The notes beneath the pieces are model-generated. The model saw nothing but the letters and a program-made list of their open reading frames with translations, did not search any database and had not been told where the DNA came from. From Motacilla alba alba (lineage: Eukaryota > Chordata > Aves > Passeriformes > Motacillidae): a stretch of 64,000 nt of DNA. A program made the translations under genes and the position numbers. Shown here piece after piece: positions 46,318-57,850 of the stretch; the first letter of the stretch is position 1; every line of letters begins with the position of its first letter. The DNA is taken from NCBI RefSeq assembly GCF_015832195.1, contig NW_024037374.1, forward strand, positions 1,178,001-1,242,000. Reading direction: 5' to 3'.

Positions 46318-48009
46318 CTATTTTACCCACACATCCTGCCTCACATTGTCTTTCTCTTGTACATAATGACGAATTACAGCAGGGACCTTGCTTTCCCCAA
46401 AAACACACAAATGATTCAAAACCAATAGGCACCTTAGCAATCTTTCTTGCAGCTCTCTAATATCTGCGTATTTACCCAGATATCTTTTCAAGGTACCATT
46501 AGCTCTCTCTACGATCGCCTGTCCTGTCGGGGAATTAGGGATGCCTGTCACGTGTTCTATCCCCCACATTTGCATGAACTGCTTTATTCTTTTGCTGCAA
46601 TAAGCAGGCCCATTATCTGTCTTGATGCACCGTGGCACTCCCATTACTGCAAAGCAGCTACTGAGATGCCTCTCTACATGCCCGGCCTTCTCACCGGTCT
46701 GTGCTGTGGCCCATATAAAATGACTGTAGGTATCTATAGCAACATGCACATACTTCATCCTCCCAAACTCAGCAACATGTGTGACATCCATTTGCCAGGT
46801 CTCATTTGTATTCAGCCCTCTGGGGTTAACTCCCAGACCTAACCCGCAGCCCCCATTATGATGGCTACATATGGGACAGGCTTTGACTATTGCCCGTGCC
46901 TCTTCCATAGATCTCTGGAATTCTCTATGGAGGCCCTTTGCATTTTGGTGAAATATGGAGTGTGCCTCCCTGGCTAGAGTCTGCCTGGGAATTGGAGTCA
47001 CTTGTGTGATTGAGACTAGCTTATCTGCTCGTGCATTACCCTCTCCTAGGCCAATATCCCATTTGTGATTTCTGATATGGATAACAGAGAAAGGATACTT
47101 TCTCAACTTATTTGCCCTCTGTAACTGTATGAACAGCTCATGTAACCTCCTGTTTTGAACCTCTTTGATAGAGGCATCTTCTATTCGCTCACATGCTCCT
47201 GCAACATACAAAGAATCTGTCACTATATTGAGAGGCCCAGAAAAATGCATCATGGCCCAAACAACAGCCAATAACTCCATCGTTTGTAAAGTATCCGATT
47301 CGGAGGCCTGGAGAATCTGATGGTGCCTTTGTCCCTTTTCCTGCGAAGTCACTGCAGCAGTTCTGGATTTTCTTCCCGCATCCGTGTAGGCTGTGATGGC
47401 ATCCGACAGGGGTTTCTGTGACCTTTTTGGGCATTGCATCCAACCCCACTGCCCTATCCAGTTCAACGGTATATTGGGAATATCATCAGTGGCGATCACG
47501 CTTCCGGCTCCCAACAGCACCTCTTGTAATTCCATACTGTTTATCAGGTACCAGGTCAATGTATCTTTCTTCATTGGTATCCGTATCTGATCAGGCTCCT
47601 TTCCCATAATCTGTAACACCCGTTCACAACCCTTCTTGAGCAAATCAACCAAAATTTCGATTTTTTGAAGAAGTGTCTTATGCTGTTGAAGTGGAGGAGA
47701 TATCCATTCCAAGGCCCACGCCTCCCCCGTTTTTCTGTCTTGCTGAGTAAGTGCACCCAGTAAATCTTTAGTTCCACACCAGACTGTCAGCTGTATAGGG
47801 AGGTTAAGATCTCGTCTCTGGACACTGCCCTGTGTCTCACAGTCCATTATCTGTTGAAGTGTCTTAGCCTGCTCAGAGGTTATATGGACAGGCTGTGCCG
47901 GATCAGTTCCTTTTAGTAAAGGTCGAAGTTCATCCAATAACTCGTTCGGGATGCCCACAATAGGGCGCAGCCATTGCAGATTGCCACGTAACCTTTGTGC
48001 ATCATGCAA
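46318..48009 (-). CDS. pol: ERV2 pol: connection, RNase H and integrase
   Basis: 563 codons open without a stop. RNase H acidic residues are all visible: YTDAGR near residue 210, the E of MELLAVVW, TDSLYV and GNARAD. Integrase follows with a zinc-binding H-x3-H and CPIC, then the DDE residues in WQMDVTH, KTDNGPAY and VERANG. It ends at TAA/TAG-type termination near 46318 after an SH3-like C-terminal part. In the virus this is the C-terminal half of one Pol protein that integrates viral DNA. It is separated from RT by a frameshift near 48010-48030, so the listed start is not a natural one. A very well preserved pol for a provirus with such different LTRs. Confidence 0.85.
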   Translation of the reverse strand: MHDAQRLRGNLQWLRPIVGIPNELLDELRPLLKGTDPAQPVHITSEQAKTLQQIMDCETQGSVQRRDLNLPIQLTVWCGTKDLLGALTQQDRKTGEAWALEWISPPLQQHKTLLQKIEILVDLLKKGCERVLQIMGKEPDQIRIPMKKDTLTWYLINSMELQEVLLGAGSVIATDDIPNIPLNWIGQWGWMQCPKRSQKPLSDAITAYTDAGRKSRTAAVTSQEKGQRHHQILQASESDTLQTMELLAVVWAMMHFSGPLNIVTDSLYVAGACERIEDASIKEVQNRRLHELFIQLQRANKLRKYPFSVIHIRNHKWDIGLGEGNARADKLVSITQVTPIPRQTLAREAHSIFHQNAKGLHREFQRSMEEARAIVKACPICSHHNGGCGLGLGVNPRGLNTNETWQMDVTHVAEFGRMKYVHVAIDTYSHFIWATAQTGEKAGHVERHLSSCFAVMGVPRCIKTDNGPAYCSKRIKQFMQMWGIEHVTGIPNSPTGQAIVERANGTLKRYLGKYADIRELQERLLRCLLVLNHLCVFGESKVPAVIRHYVQEKDNVRQDVWVK

Positions 48010-48019
48010 TGTATGTATT

Positions 48020-48733
48020 TTAACATTTAATTGCAGTTTCTGGGGGTAACAACAATCCTAAATATTTCCAGGGTGCAGATAATTGAATTTTTTCAGGAGC
48101 TACAACCAACCCATGTAGTTTCAGAGCATCATGTATTTTTTGAATTTGTTGACCTGTAAAAGGTTGCGGCTGAGCAAATAAAATATCGTCCATATAATGA
48201 TAAATGATGGTGTCGGACCATGCTTGCCGCAAAGGTTGTAAAGCATTGTCAACATACAGTTGACATAGGGTGGGGCTGTTGTGCATGCCCTGTGGAAGAG
48301 TAACCCATTTGAATCTCTTGCCTGGCTCTTCCCTATTTAAAGCCGGTAAAGTAAGAGCAAACCTCCGGGTATCTCTAGGGTGAAGAGCAATAGTAAAAAA
48401 GCAGTCCTTAAGATCCACAATCAACAGTGGGCAGTCCTTTGGCAGCATAGCTGGGCTAGGTAAACCTGGTTGTAAGGCTCCCATAGGTTCCATTTGTTCA
48501 TTTATAGCCCGTAAATCATGTAACAAGCAATACTTCCCCGATTTCTTTTTAATGACAAAAATAGGGGTATTCCATGGGCTTGTTGCCAACTGTAAATGAC
48601 CTTGCTTATATTGTTCTTGTACTCGTATATGTGCTTGTTTCAGACTTTCCCTTTTTAACGGCCATTGCTTAACCCACACTGGAACATCCGTGGTCCAGGT
48701 CAGCGGGACTGGGAAAGTCCACGCAATGGCCAC
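48020..48733 (-). CDS. pol: ERV2 pol: reverse transcriptase, N-terminal half
   Basis: 237 codons with fingers and palm complete: the SPWNTPIFVIKKKSG block, LLHDLRAINEQM, VDLKDCFF with the first catalytic aspartate, LPQGMHNSP, and the YMDD catalytic motif near residue 187. It ends in a TAA caused by the frameshift near 48025; the continuing sequence is in 46318-48009. Expression in the family is by ribosomal frameshifting from protease. Confidence 0.88.
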   Translation of the reverse strand: MAIAWTFPVPLTWTTDVPVWVKQWPLKRESLKQAHIRVQEQYKQGHLQLATSPWNTPIFVIKKKSGKYCLLHDLRAINEQMEPMGALQPGLPSPAMLPKDCPLLIVDLKDCFFTIALHPRDTRRFALTLPALNREEPGKRFKWVTLPQGMHNSPTLCQLYVDNALQPLRQAWSDTIIYHYMDDILFAQPQPFTGQQIQKIHDALKLHGLVVAPEKIQLSAPWKYLGLLLPPETAIKC

Positions 48734-49059
48734 TAGTCCAAAGGGTGCTCATTTGTCAGCACTACTCCCATTTGAGCCAAAATGTCCCGACCAAGGAGGC
48801 ACTGCACAGTAGGGGGCAAAGGTACAACTGAGAAAACATTCCGTAAAATCTTTCCATCAGTTGTTACAGATAACACAGGTGACTTTCTTGCAAGTGTTAG
48901 GCCTCCAACCCCGGTAACTGTCACTGTGGTCGGCTGTAATGGCCAGTTGTGGGGCCAGCAATCTGGACTAATAATGCTGGAGTCTGCACCAGTATCTAAT
49001 AAACCTTCCAAGGTTTGTCTCCCACCCTGACACTCTATTATTACATTGGCTTTGGCCAA
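48733..49059 (-). CDS. pro: ERV2 protease
   Basis: 108 codons with the aspartic protease motif LLDTGADSS near residue 20 and the second conserved motif LLGRDIL near residue 90. It would cleave Gag and Pol in the particle as a dimer. It lies between dUTPase and RT, and its frame overlaps the end of dUTPase. Confidence 0.88.
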   Translation of the reverse strand: MAKANVIIECQGGRQTLEGLLDTGADSSIISPDCWPHNWPLQPTTVTVTGVGGLTLARKSPVLSVTTDGKILRNVFSVVPLPPTVQCLLGRDILAQMGVVLTNEHPLD

Positions 49060-49602
49060 GCATTCAAATTCATTGTTAATAAAGTAAGTCCCCCAATGGA
49101 ACCAAAGCCTCGTTCTCCCCTCGATTGTGATTGATGAGGTGACAACGTTGTAGTCATCTGCTCCAATGGAACCAATTGGGCTATCCTTTGTCCTTTCTCA
49201 TTTCGTATCGGTGGAAAAGGACTATGCACCATGACACAAATTTCCCCTGTATAATCAGCGTCTATTACCCCAGTTAAAACAAATAATCCCATCCTGGTGG
49301 CTGATGATCGATGATCGTCCCAGCAGCAAAGCTCCCATAGGTTGTCCATCAATAATGATTGGTCCCTTTATTCCAGTCGGCACCTTTTCCAGTTGGGTGG
49401 TCATCAATGTTACTGCTACTGAGGCTGCCATGTCCAGCCCAAGGCTCCTGGCGGTGGCTGGTTGTAGTGGAGCTGGGCTGAGGTGTTGACAGCTGCTACT
49501 TGTGTCTGGGCGTGGCAGCTGTTGGATGCGCTGGCCTTCACGTTTCCCGAGCAGCGTCGGCAAGCTCCGGTGTTGTGGGTGTCCAAGTGACAACTTTGGC
49601 AC
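49041..49602 (-). pseudogene. ERV2 dUTPase domain
   Basis: The first part is in the frame 49602-49255 and the rest in 49352-49041, so a frameshift lies near 49300. dUTPase motifs seen: GVIDADYTGEI, RIAQLVPLE and the glycine-rich RGERGFGSIG. The enzyme removes dUTP to limit uracil in viral DNA. Its position in front of protease is a betaretrovirus trait. Confidence 0.8.
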
Positions 49603-50531
49603 CAGACGCTAGCTGCTTAACAATCTTGTTGCGTATGTCCTGTGCCTACACACTGGTAACACTTAAAACGACCAGCAGATGGAGTCGGCGGAGCATTTGT
49701 TGCCACTGCTTGTAGGGGTGCAAGAGCAGCTAACACCTGACTCTGTGAAGCTGCTGCCTGTTTTTGTAACCCTACTCCTAACTCCTTAATAGCTTCTACT
49801 AACATCACTTGATTTCCTATGGGCATATTTGCCAATCGTTCTAATGCTTCTTCTATAGACCAGTTAGCGCCTAAGGTATTCAATATGTTCCTCGTAGCCT
49901 GGTTGCTATTCTGGAGTGCACATTGTTTCAACAAAGTACTTTTCATAAAGTCAGGGACTCCTGCCCGGTTGATAGCAGTGGCTGCCTTATCTATAAAAGA
50001 TCCAAATGATTTATCCCTTCCTTGCTTTATTCCCATATAAGAGGGAACCCCGCCTGGTTCTTTTATCTTGTCTATGGCCAGCCGTACCAGGCGCATAGCC
50101 TCCCAACACTTATCGGGACCAATTAACGCTTGCACTTCCGTATGAAGAAAAGGCCCTAAACCCATTAGCTCCTCTAGGGTTATTCCATGTAGTGGGTCGC
50201 CTGGCTGCCTTGCTATTGCTACGCATTCCTGGCAGAGTGCTTGCCAGTGTCCATTAAACAAGAGCTGTTGATGTTGAGTGAAGATAAGCTTCGCTATTCC
50301 TCTGCAATCAGCCGGCAGTAATACCTGAGTCCCCCAAATATAGTCAAGCATTTGCTTTGCGGGCTCACTGGTCACCCCAAACTGACTAACTGTGGACCGT
50401 AATTGCGACAATAGCTTCCAGTCCAGCGCCATAATTGTTGCTTGATACCCGCCCCCTGCCAGAGGCGAAAATACCACTGGACAAGCAACATCCATAGCTG
50501 CTGCTATAGCCTCATTGTCCCCCGTATCCAT
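49545..50531 (-). pseudogene. gag: ERV2 gag: capsid and nucleocapsid
   Basis: The open part (50531-49617) covers the capsid with the major homology region near residues 170-190 (IKQGRDKSFGSF) and a first zinc knuckle CYQCVGTGHTQQDC at its end. A TAA immediately follows, but the same frame then shows a second C-x2-C-x4-H-x4-C knuckle (CQSCHLDTHNTGAC), so the stop at 49617-49619 is premature and removes it. Forms the particle core and binds RNA. Confidence 0.85.
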
Positions 50532-51139
50532 GATCTCTTTTGCTACTGCTGCCCATGTCTCCCTTCGCTCTCATGCAATGGCCCCCGCTAGGTCACTTTC
50601 TGCCCCAGGGATTGTCTCATTACAAGGAGGAGGAGATGGAGGGTCTGGCCATGGTACAGGCTGGTGCCGTTACAGCACCCGTGGGGGGTGAGCTGCTGCT
50701 TAAAGAAGGAGCCGATGTTGGTGGCAAAATGACTGTAGAATGTGGCAGGGGGTAACGGACAATCGGTTCAGTCCCCATAACTCTTTTTCTTATCATGCAC
50801 CACGCTAGCTTGCTGCGCAGCTTTCTTTTCTGCCTGATGTTGTAATAACTCATTGTGCACGACTCGCCATAGCTTTCCCAACTTCTTTGCAGTTTTGTCC
50901 TCATCTATAGCTGCCTCCCACAGTTTGTCTCCAAACTTACACCACTCCATTAATTTATGTACTGTATGATGATTTTGAAAAACTCCTAGTGCAAACCCAT
51001 AAGCTAACAACCCATGAAGCTCTTTCTGCAAATCTATGCCCTTAACCTGACGCTTTTTTAAAAAGCAAGTAAATAAATCATATGCTGCTTGCCTTTCCAT
51101 TTCCATTTCAAGAACGTCAGCGCTGTTGCAGCCCCACAA
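50532..51139 (-). pseudogene. gag: ERV2 gag: matrix and proline-rich region
   Basis: 51139-50768 is a helical matrix-like domain (ERQAAYDLFTCFLKKR region). A frameshift near 50780 moves the following proline/serine-rich linker to another frame (50904-50620). The true start may be upstream; another frame with ATGs overlaps at 51058-51267, so the start here is uncertain. Confidence 0.75.
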
Positions 51140-51290
51140 GGTCTCGGCAGCACGTATCGGCCAGGCTCTCTGTTGAGGTCACCCAGGGCACGGTACCTTT
51201 CGCTTTTCCAGCGGTGCTTGTTCGCCATCCTGGCTGCAGTAGGACCTGAACTTCTACACCGATCCACCGTGGTATCGCGTTACGGCTATC

Positions 51291-51309
51291 ACGTCGCCTG
51301 GGGTCACCA
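51291..51309 (-). other. ERV2 primer-binding site, tryptophan tRNA-like
   Basis: Minus-strand TGGTGACCCC starts three bases from the LTR, then AGGC, then GACGTGATAG. From family knowledge this is the avian-type tRNA-Trp site interrupted by four extra bases. Confidence 0.6.
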
Positions 51310-51312
51310 ATT

Positions 51313-51690
51313 TGTTGAGGCTGGCAGGACAAAAGCGGCACTTAATATAAGTGATCAGCAAATCCCAAACTTTATTGATAGCCACACATATTTATATTGG
51401 TGTTAATGAGACTAATACATATTGCAAAAAGCGAGCTCATTATTGGTCAGTCACTTATCAGCCAGCTACACCTACTTTAGCATTCTTGTAGTTATACTGT
51501 TACAGCTTTTCTGCATTTCCTCATATTTTTAACCAAAGATCGTCCTCCTTATCCTGTTGTTGCACCAAGGGCACAGCGTCCTTGCCTTATACTGACTGCT
51601 GACTCCTATACTTGTCTCCTTCTTGCTTAACCAACGGTATTATGTCTGTCTGACCTTTCTAAGCTAGCCAACTGTCCACAAAATCCTCCA
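51313..51690 (-). repeat. ERV2 5' LTR
   Basis: 378 bp, minus strand TGGAGGATTTT to CTCAACA, with AATAAAG. It differs from the 3' LTR at about 40 positions. Copy C starts at the next base. Confidence 0.85.
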
Positions 51691-52356
51691 GATAGGTGGA
51701 AATCAGGAATATTATTATTATGTTATGAGATTTATTGCTATAATGTTAGAACATGGCATTGGCTCATATAATGTTAGTTTTGGCTCATACTATATCAGCT
51801 TGGTGCTCATGTGTAATCCAAAGGTGAAATAAAGGACACCTGAGGAAGAGGAGAAGCCTTCCTCAGACCACCCCCAAAGAGTGCTGTGACCATCTAAAAG
51901 GGATGGTGGCACATGCGTGATGAAGATGATGATGAGTGTGGAAATACGAATGTGACAAATCGTAAATGGGAGGAGATGGTGATGGCACACAGCATAAAAA
52001 GGGGAATTGTAACTTGATGACCTTGTATGTGAGGTGGCAGGGGTCCCAAAGCCCTTGCACTCTGTACCCCACGGTAATTTTCTTACTTATGCGTTATTAT
52101 CAGAACCAGATTATTCCTCATTTTAACCAAATAATATTGTCAGTATTTTGAGTGTATTCAATTTTATAGATTCTAAACTACTTCATCAAAATTGCTACTA
52201 CATTTAATTCTGTTTGGTTTCTATTTGTGATTGGATAATTGGGCAAACATAACACTGATGTTCCAGGGCAGGGCAAGGCTGGACCTGCCCCTTCCTCCCC
52301 CACACATGAAATGTTTTGAGCCAACAATCTCCTCCAGACTCTCACAATAGGCAATG
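51691..52356. other. Outer block in copy C, no gene seen
   Basis: Homologous to about 1636-2280 of arm A. Confidence 0.5.
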
Positions 52357-52850
52357 TTGGAGGTGGAAACCTAATTATAGCTACAGGAACGTGGCTGAGA
52401 AGGACAGTTCTTTTCCACAGGAAGGAAAGCACAGAGCCCCAGTGTTTGGAAGGCAGGTGAGAGCCTCACTAGTCCAAGGCCAGCCAGACTTGTCAGGAAT
52501 GGCAGATTTTGTCTGGGAGCAGTCTTTCGATTTAAGGAATTTTGGAGGTGGAATCCCAATCTCAGCCATGGGCACCTAGAGAAGCAGGACTGTTCTTTCC
52601 CACAGGAAGGAAAGCACAGAGCCTTCCCCAGTGTTTTGGAGACAGATGGGAAATGACCCTTGTGAAACCACTGCCAGCCAGACTTGTCCTGGCAATATTC
52701 CTAGTGGAACAATCCTTGCATATAAGGAATTTGGAGGTGAAATTACAATTCTTGCCATGGGTGCCTGGAGGAGAAGGAGAGTTCTTTTTCACAGGAAGGA
52801 AAGCATGGAGCCCCAGTGTTTCAGCAGCAGATGAGAAGAGATCCTCAACA
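52357..52850. repeat. ~187 bp tandem repeat, copy C
   Basis: Three diverged units, as in arm A. Confidence 0.7.
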
Positions 52851-52919
52851 TGCCAAGGTCAGCTGGAGCAGTCAGGCATTCCATGGGAGGCCAAACCAGC
52901 CAGACCTGTTCTGTGTGCC

Positions 52920-53631
52920 CTTGGTTTTATGGGGCCCTGAAGTGTCACAATGGTGCCTTGATTAGAAGAAGACCTGCAGTGTCACAATGGACCTTGGTTC
53001 AATGGGGTCCCACAATGTCACAGTGGCCTTATGCTTTCCGAAGGCCCTGCATTGTCACAATGGTCCCACTGATGACACGAGGCACAGCAATGTCACAAGG
53101 CACCTTTGGTTCCATAGGGTCTTGCAGTGTCACAATGGTCTCCGCAGGCTCCACCGTGTCAAAATGGACCATTGATTACAGGCGGCCTCTCTTTATCACC
53201 ATAGACCTTTGGTTCCATGCAGCCCTGCAGTGTCACAATGAACCCTTGGTTCAGTGGGGTTCCATAAAACACAATGGCCCCTAGGTTCCATGACACCCCA
53301 AAGTGTCATCATGGTCTCCACGGTTCCATGAGGTCCTGCGGTGTCACAATGGACCCTTGGTCTAATGGGGTCTCTCAGTGTCACAATGATCTCTACATTC
53401 CATGGAGCCACACAGCGTCAGTACGGTCCCCTTAATTCCATGAGGCCCAGCAATATCACAGTGCTCTCCATGGTTCCATGAGGCCCCACAGTGTAACAAC
53501 GGTCCCTTGGTCTCACAGGGCCCCACAGTGTCACAATGGTCCCTTGGTCTCACAAGACCCCACAGTGTCACAATGGTCCCTTGGTCTCACAGGGCCCCAC
53601 AGTGTCACAATGCTCCCTTAGTTCCATGGCC
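52920..53631. repeat. 37 bp minisatellite, copy C
   Basis: Same family as 2850-3715; about three of the homogeneous inner units remain. Confidence 0.85.
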
Positions 53632-55089
53632 CTGTGCTGCTGCATTCCCCCCTCCCCTTCTCAGGCCGCCCTGCCAGCTGAGAAATGCTCCTTGGGCCTC
53701 GGCCTTGGCCAGCAGCCCCTGGGCTCAGCTCCTCTGCAGCTCATCACAAACACTGGCTGCCCCAGGCACTGCTGCTGCCCAAGGAGCTCCTGCTTTCTGT
53801 AGGAGCAGTCCTGGGAACTGTTTTTGTTCCCTCAGTGCCACAACATCCCTGTTCTCACACTGCCAAAGAAAGCTGTTGATGCCGAGTGCGGCCAGGATGA
53901 GCCATTGCTGGGACTGAAGCCCCTCTCTTGGGGCCCTACAAACAGCTCCAAAAGGAGCCCCTTGGAGCTCTCCTGGGCCAGCGACTCCCTCTGAGTGGGG
54001 CCTCTCCCAGCCGGGAACTCTCCCGTTTGCTGCACTCGGGGATCCCTGAACAGCGACAGAGCCTGGGCCGATCCCCCCACTCCTCCAGGCTCAGCCCTTC
54101 ACCTGCTGGGGAGATGCCAAAGCATCCACAGTGAGCATTTCCTGCCCTCAGGGGAATTTCTCACTGGTGCTTTGCACTGACTCTTGGTGTCTGTGTGCAC
54201 CCAGGAGTGCCTGTGCTGGGGAAATGGGGCAGAAATGCTGCTCTCTGAGGGGCTTGAGTGCCTTGGATAGCTGAGTCAGTCAGGCCTGTAGGTAAGGTTA
54301 AATCACAAGGTCTAAGTGAAGTTAAATGCTCCTAAGAGTTGTTCTTTTGCTAAGTTGTTATGTTTAATATAAGTCATAAGCTGAGTAAAGTATTGTTAAG
54401 TGTTATACCTCTTTAAAATTGCTAAGTCATGGGTTATATATTAGGTTAAATAATGTTAAGCTCTGTTCTTTTGCTAAGTTGTGAAGTTGAAGGTAGAAGT
54501 TATGGTTAAGGTCTAAGTTCAGTCCTGTTACTTTTGAGCTCTATTAAGCTTTTGGGCTGTATTCCTTTTATCCTTGCCCTCGCTGCCCTTTTGTCTCACA
54601 CACACACACAGGGACAGTTCTCAGTTCATTTCTGGTTTGATTGCCTGGATTTGGTTTGGTTTTGTTGTTGCTTTGTTTCCTTGCTGTGCCTGAAGAGTCC
54701 AGTCAGAAGCAGAGAGACTCTTGCCAAGGAACTTTGTGATGCTGTTGCTGAATATTAAATCTGGTTATTAATGATCCCTTGCCAGGGGTTTTTAAGCACT
54801 CTCAAGCCCCTGTTTTTTTACAGGGTGAAGGAGCCCTGGCCCAGTCTCTGCCCCTGGGGGACACAGGGATGCGGATGGCGGGGGGGGTCCCTGTCCCCCT
54901 TTTCCACCCCCACAGCCCCGGGCCCCCATCCCCATGTCAGGCTCTGGGGTGGATCTCATGGAACATCCTCTGGGGGAGGCTGTGACACCGGGGGTGGGGT
55001 GACCCGGAGGGACAGGAGACCCCGCTGTGCATGAGCAGCATTTGACTTCTCTGGGGTAAACTGTGAGGGGGGCTGGAGTGGAGGGACCT
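53632..55089. other. GC-rich segment, AT-rich repeat and gene-free DNA, copy C
   Basis: Homologous to 3716-5164; the AT-rich repeat is at 54295-54545. No gene recognised. Confidence 0.5.
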
Positions 55090-55450
55090 CCCCAGTGACC
55101 TCACACAGGCCCTATGATGTCAAACACCCTTCTATGATGTCACACAGCCCATGTGATGTCACAGAGCCAACTCTGAAATGTCACCCAGTGATGTGATACA
55201 GCTGCTCTGTGATGTCACAGAAGATGTGGTGATGTCACAAAGTCACCCTATGATGTCACTGTCTGTTCTTTGATGTCACAGCCTGCTCTATGATGTTACA
55301 CAGCCACCCGGTGATGTCACAACCCACTCTCTGATGCCACAGAGCGACCCTCCATGATGGCAGAGCCTGCTCTATGGCCTCACACCCTACTCTGTGACAT
55401 CACAGACAGCTCTGTGATGTCACAACCCCCTCAGTGATGTCACAAAACCC
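55090..55450. repeat. TGATGTCA array, copy C
   Basis: Same type as 5165-5590, with several exact TGATGTCA octamers. Confidence 0.75.
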
Positions 55451-56449
55451 TCAAGAACTCAGTTACATTGAAACACTCAACTTTCTTGCGCTTCCAAGAG
55501 ATCCCTGTCAGGTACAGGATTGACAAAGTGTCCCCAGGTTCCAGCCAGAGCAGAACACTGGAGGCAGTGATGATAGCTGGGGACAAGCAAGGCAAAGGTG
55601 TCCCTGGTGCTGAGCAAACCTGGATGTGTTTCAGGAATGCAAAGGGCCAAGGCCTGAGCCCCAGCCCCTGGCCAGGCAGATCCTGTCCCTCCCTCCTTGC
55701 TCAGGGCTCTTCCCGGGATGGGCACTGGCATGTGGGGATGTGCAATGCCAAGGGCAGGAGCATGGGGCGGCCCCTGCCAGGCTGCTGAGCAGGGACAAGG
55801 AGGCAATGAGGCTCCAGGGCTGCAAGGGTCACTTGTCCCCTCATGGCCTCAGGCCCAGGGCCAGCAGCCATGGCCCAAGTGCTGCCCAAGTTGGCTCTGG
55901 CAGGGCCTTGCAGCTGCTGCCCATCCCTGTGCCCTGTGCAGCCCAGGCTGTGCCACGGTGTCCCTGCCCTGCGCCTCTGTCCCTGCAGGCTGTCCTCGTG
56001 CCCCGGCTGCCCCACCTGGCTGGCCCATTCCTTTGCTGACAGCTCTGCCTCCTGCCTGCCTCTACCTGCCCACACAAAGCCTTGGCCTTGATATCAAAAG
56101 GCTGAATTCAATTTTTACTGTGGCTGTGTACTTTTAGTGTAAGAACAAATCATGTAGGGGCTTCTAACCCAGAAAGGATGTTTGGAAGACCAGAAGAAGA
56201 CACCTGGCATGTGATAGAAAAAGAAGGACTGAATCTGGGAATTTGGGGTGGGTTTTATGGTAACGGGTAAGGGGTAATACACATTTAGTGACTGTATATA
56301 AGCAACACACTGGTAGAATTACACATCCACATAAGGTTAGGTGCTATCTCCTGCTGGACCTCAGGGCTGAATAAATGATACCTTCTTGAACAGCAAATTA
56401 GTGTTAAGGAGTCTTATTCTGATATTTCAGAGATTTGGTGATGGCAGGG
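55451..56449. other. Gene-free segment, copy C
   Basis: Homologous to 5590-6600. Confidence 0.5.
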
Positions 56450-57850
56450 CCTCACAGAACCAAGGAGTCAACTGTGACCCTGTGAAAACTCATGAAACAA
56501 AGGTAAATTGGAGCACAAGGTAAATTGGTCTGTGGCCTTGGTGGCATGGCCAGTCTGAGAAGGTGCCCCAGTTTAAACATTGTGACTCTGCAGAACCCCA
56601 TAGAACCAAAATCTATTTTGGCACATTGGGGCCACATTGACCTAAGTGTCCACTGTGATACTGCGGATCCAAGGAGACCATTGTGACACTGAGAAACCTC
56701 TTGGTGACCATTGTGACACAGTAAGAACTCGTGGAACCATGGGTCCATTGTGACACTGCAGAACCTCACGGAACCAAGGTGACCATGGTGACACTGCAGA
56801 GCCAAGGAGACTGCTGTTGGCAGTAGGAAAGCTCATGGAACCAGAAGGCCATTGTGACACAGCAAGGCCTGGTGGAACCAAGGGTCCATTGTTAAACTGT
56901 GTGGCCTCATGGAACCATGAGCCATTGGGACACAGCGTGGCCACACGGAGCCAAGGGGCCACTGTGACACTGCGGATCCAAGGAGACCATTGTGACTGAG
57001 GAACCTCATGGAACCAAGAGTCCATTGTTCCACTGTGGGGCCCTGTGGAACCAAGGGCAGCACAGTGACCTTGCAGGGTCTCATGGAACAATGGGGACTA
57101 TTCTGACACTTTGGGTCCCACTGGAACCAAGGGGCCATTACATGGCAGGGCCTCATGGAATCACGGAGACTACAGAGAACACTGTGGGTCTCCATGGGAT
57201 GAAGGGTCCAATGGAGCCAAGGATACCATTGTGACACTCTGGGGCATCATGGAACCAAAGGTCCATTGTGACACAGCAGGACCTTATGGAATCATGGAGA
57301 CTGTCATGACACTAAAGGCCTCACTGAACCAAGGGGCCATTGTGACACTACAAGGCCTCATGGAAGCAAGGAACCCTTGTGACACTCTGGAGTCTTGGCA
57401 GGCCAAAGGCAGTTGTCACACTGTGTGGCACCATGGACCCAAGGAGTCCATTGTGACACTACAGGGCCCCATGGAACTAAGGATTCATGGAACAGGGTGA
57501 AACCCCATGGAACCAAACGTCCATTGTGACATTGCGGGGCCTCATGGGATCCTGGAGGCCATGATGACACTTTGAGGCCTCATTGAATCAAGGGGCTCTG
57601 CAGGGCCTCATGGAAGCAAGGAGACCCTTCCGACATTGTGAGTCCCCATGGAACCAAGGGTCCATCGTGATCCTGAGGTACCAAGAAGACCCCTGTGATA
57701 CTGCAAGGCTCATGGAAGCAAGGGACCATTGTGACACTATGGCACCCCATGGATCCAAGGGGCCAGTGTGACACATCTGAGCTTGTGGAACCAAGGATTC
57801 AATATGGCACTGCCATTGTGACACTGCAGGGCACCATGGAAACAAGGGAA
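56450..57850. repeat. Long 37 bp minisatellite, reverse orientation, copy C
   Basis: Diverged units of GGAACCAAGG/CCATTGTGACACTG. Similarity to arm A ends near 56668, where arm A passes into the LTR; the rest is present only here. Confidence 0.75.

Larger units (their letters stand above)
43880..51690 (-). mobile_element. ERV2, nearly complete betaretrovirus-like provirus
   Basis: 7.8 kb on the minus strand: LTR, primer site, gag, dUTPase, protease, RT, RNase H, integrase, an extra frame, env, LTR. The dUTPase directly before protease is the betaretrovirus arrangement. pol carries only one visible frameshift. The two LTRs nevertheless differ at about 40 of 376 positions, and the flanks (GTGGTTG on the left, GATAGG on the right) give no target-site duplication. 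Confidence 0.9.

Noticed and set aside
46447..46842. 131-codon plus-strand frame within ERV2
   Set aside because: It is the shadow of the integrase gene on the other strand.
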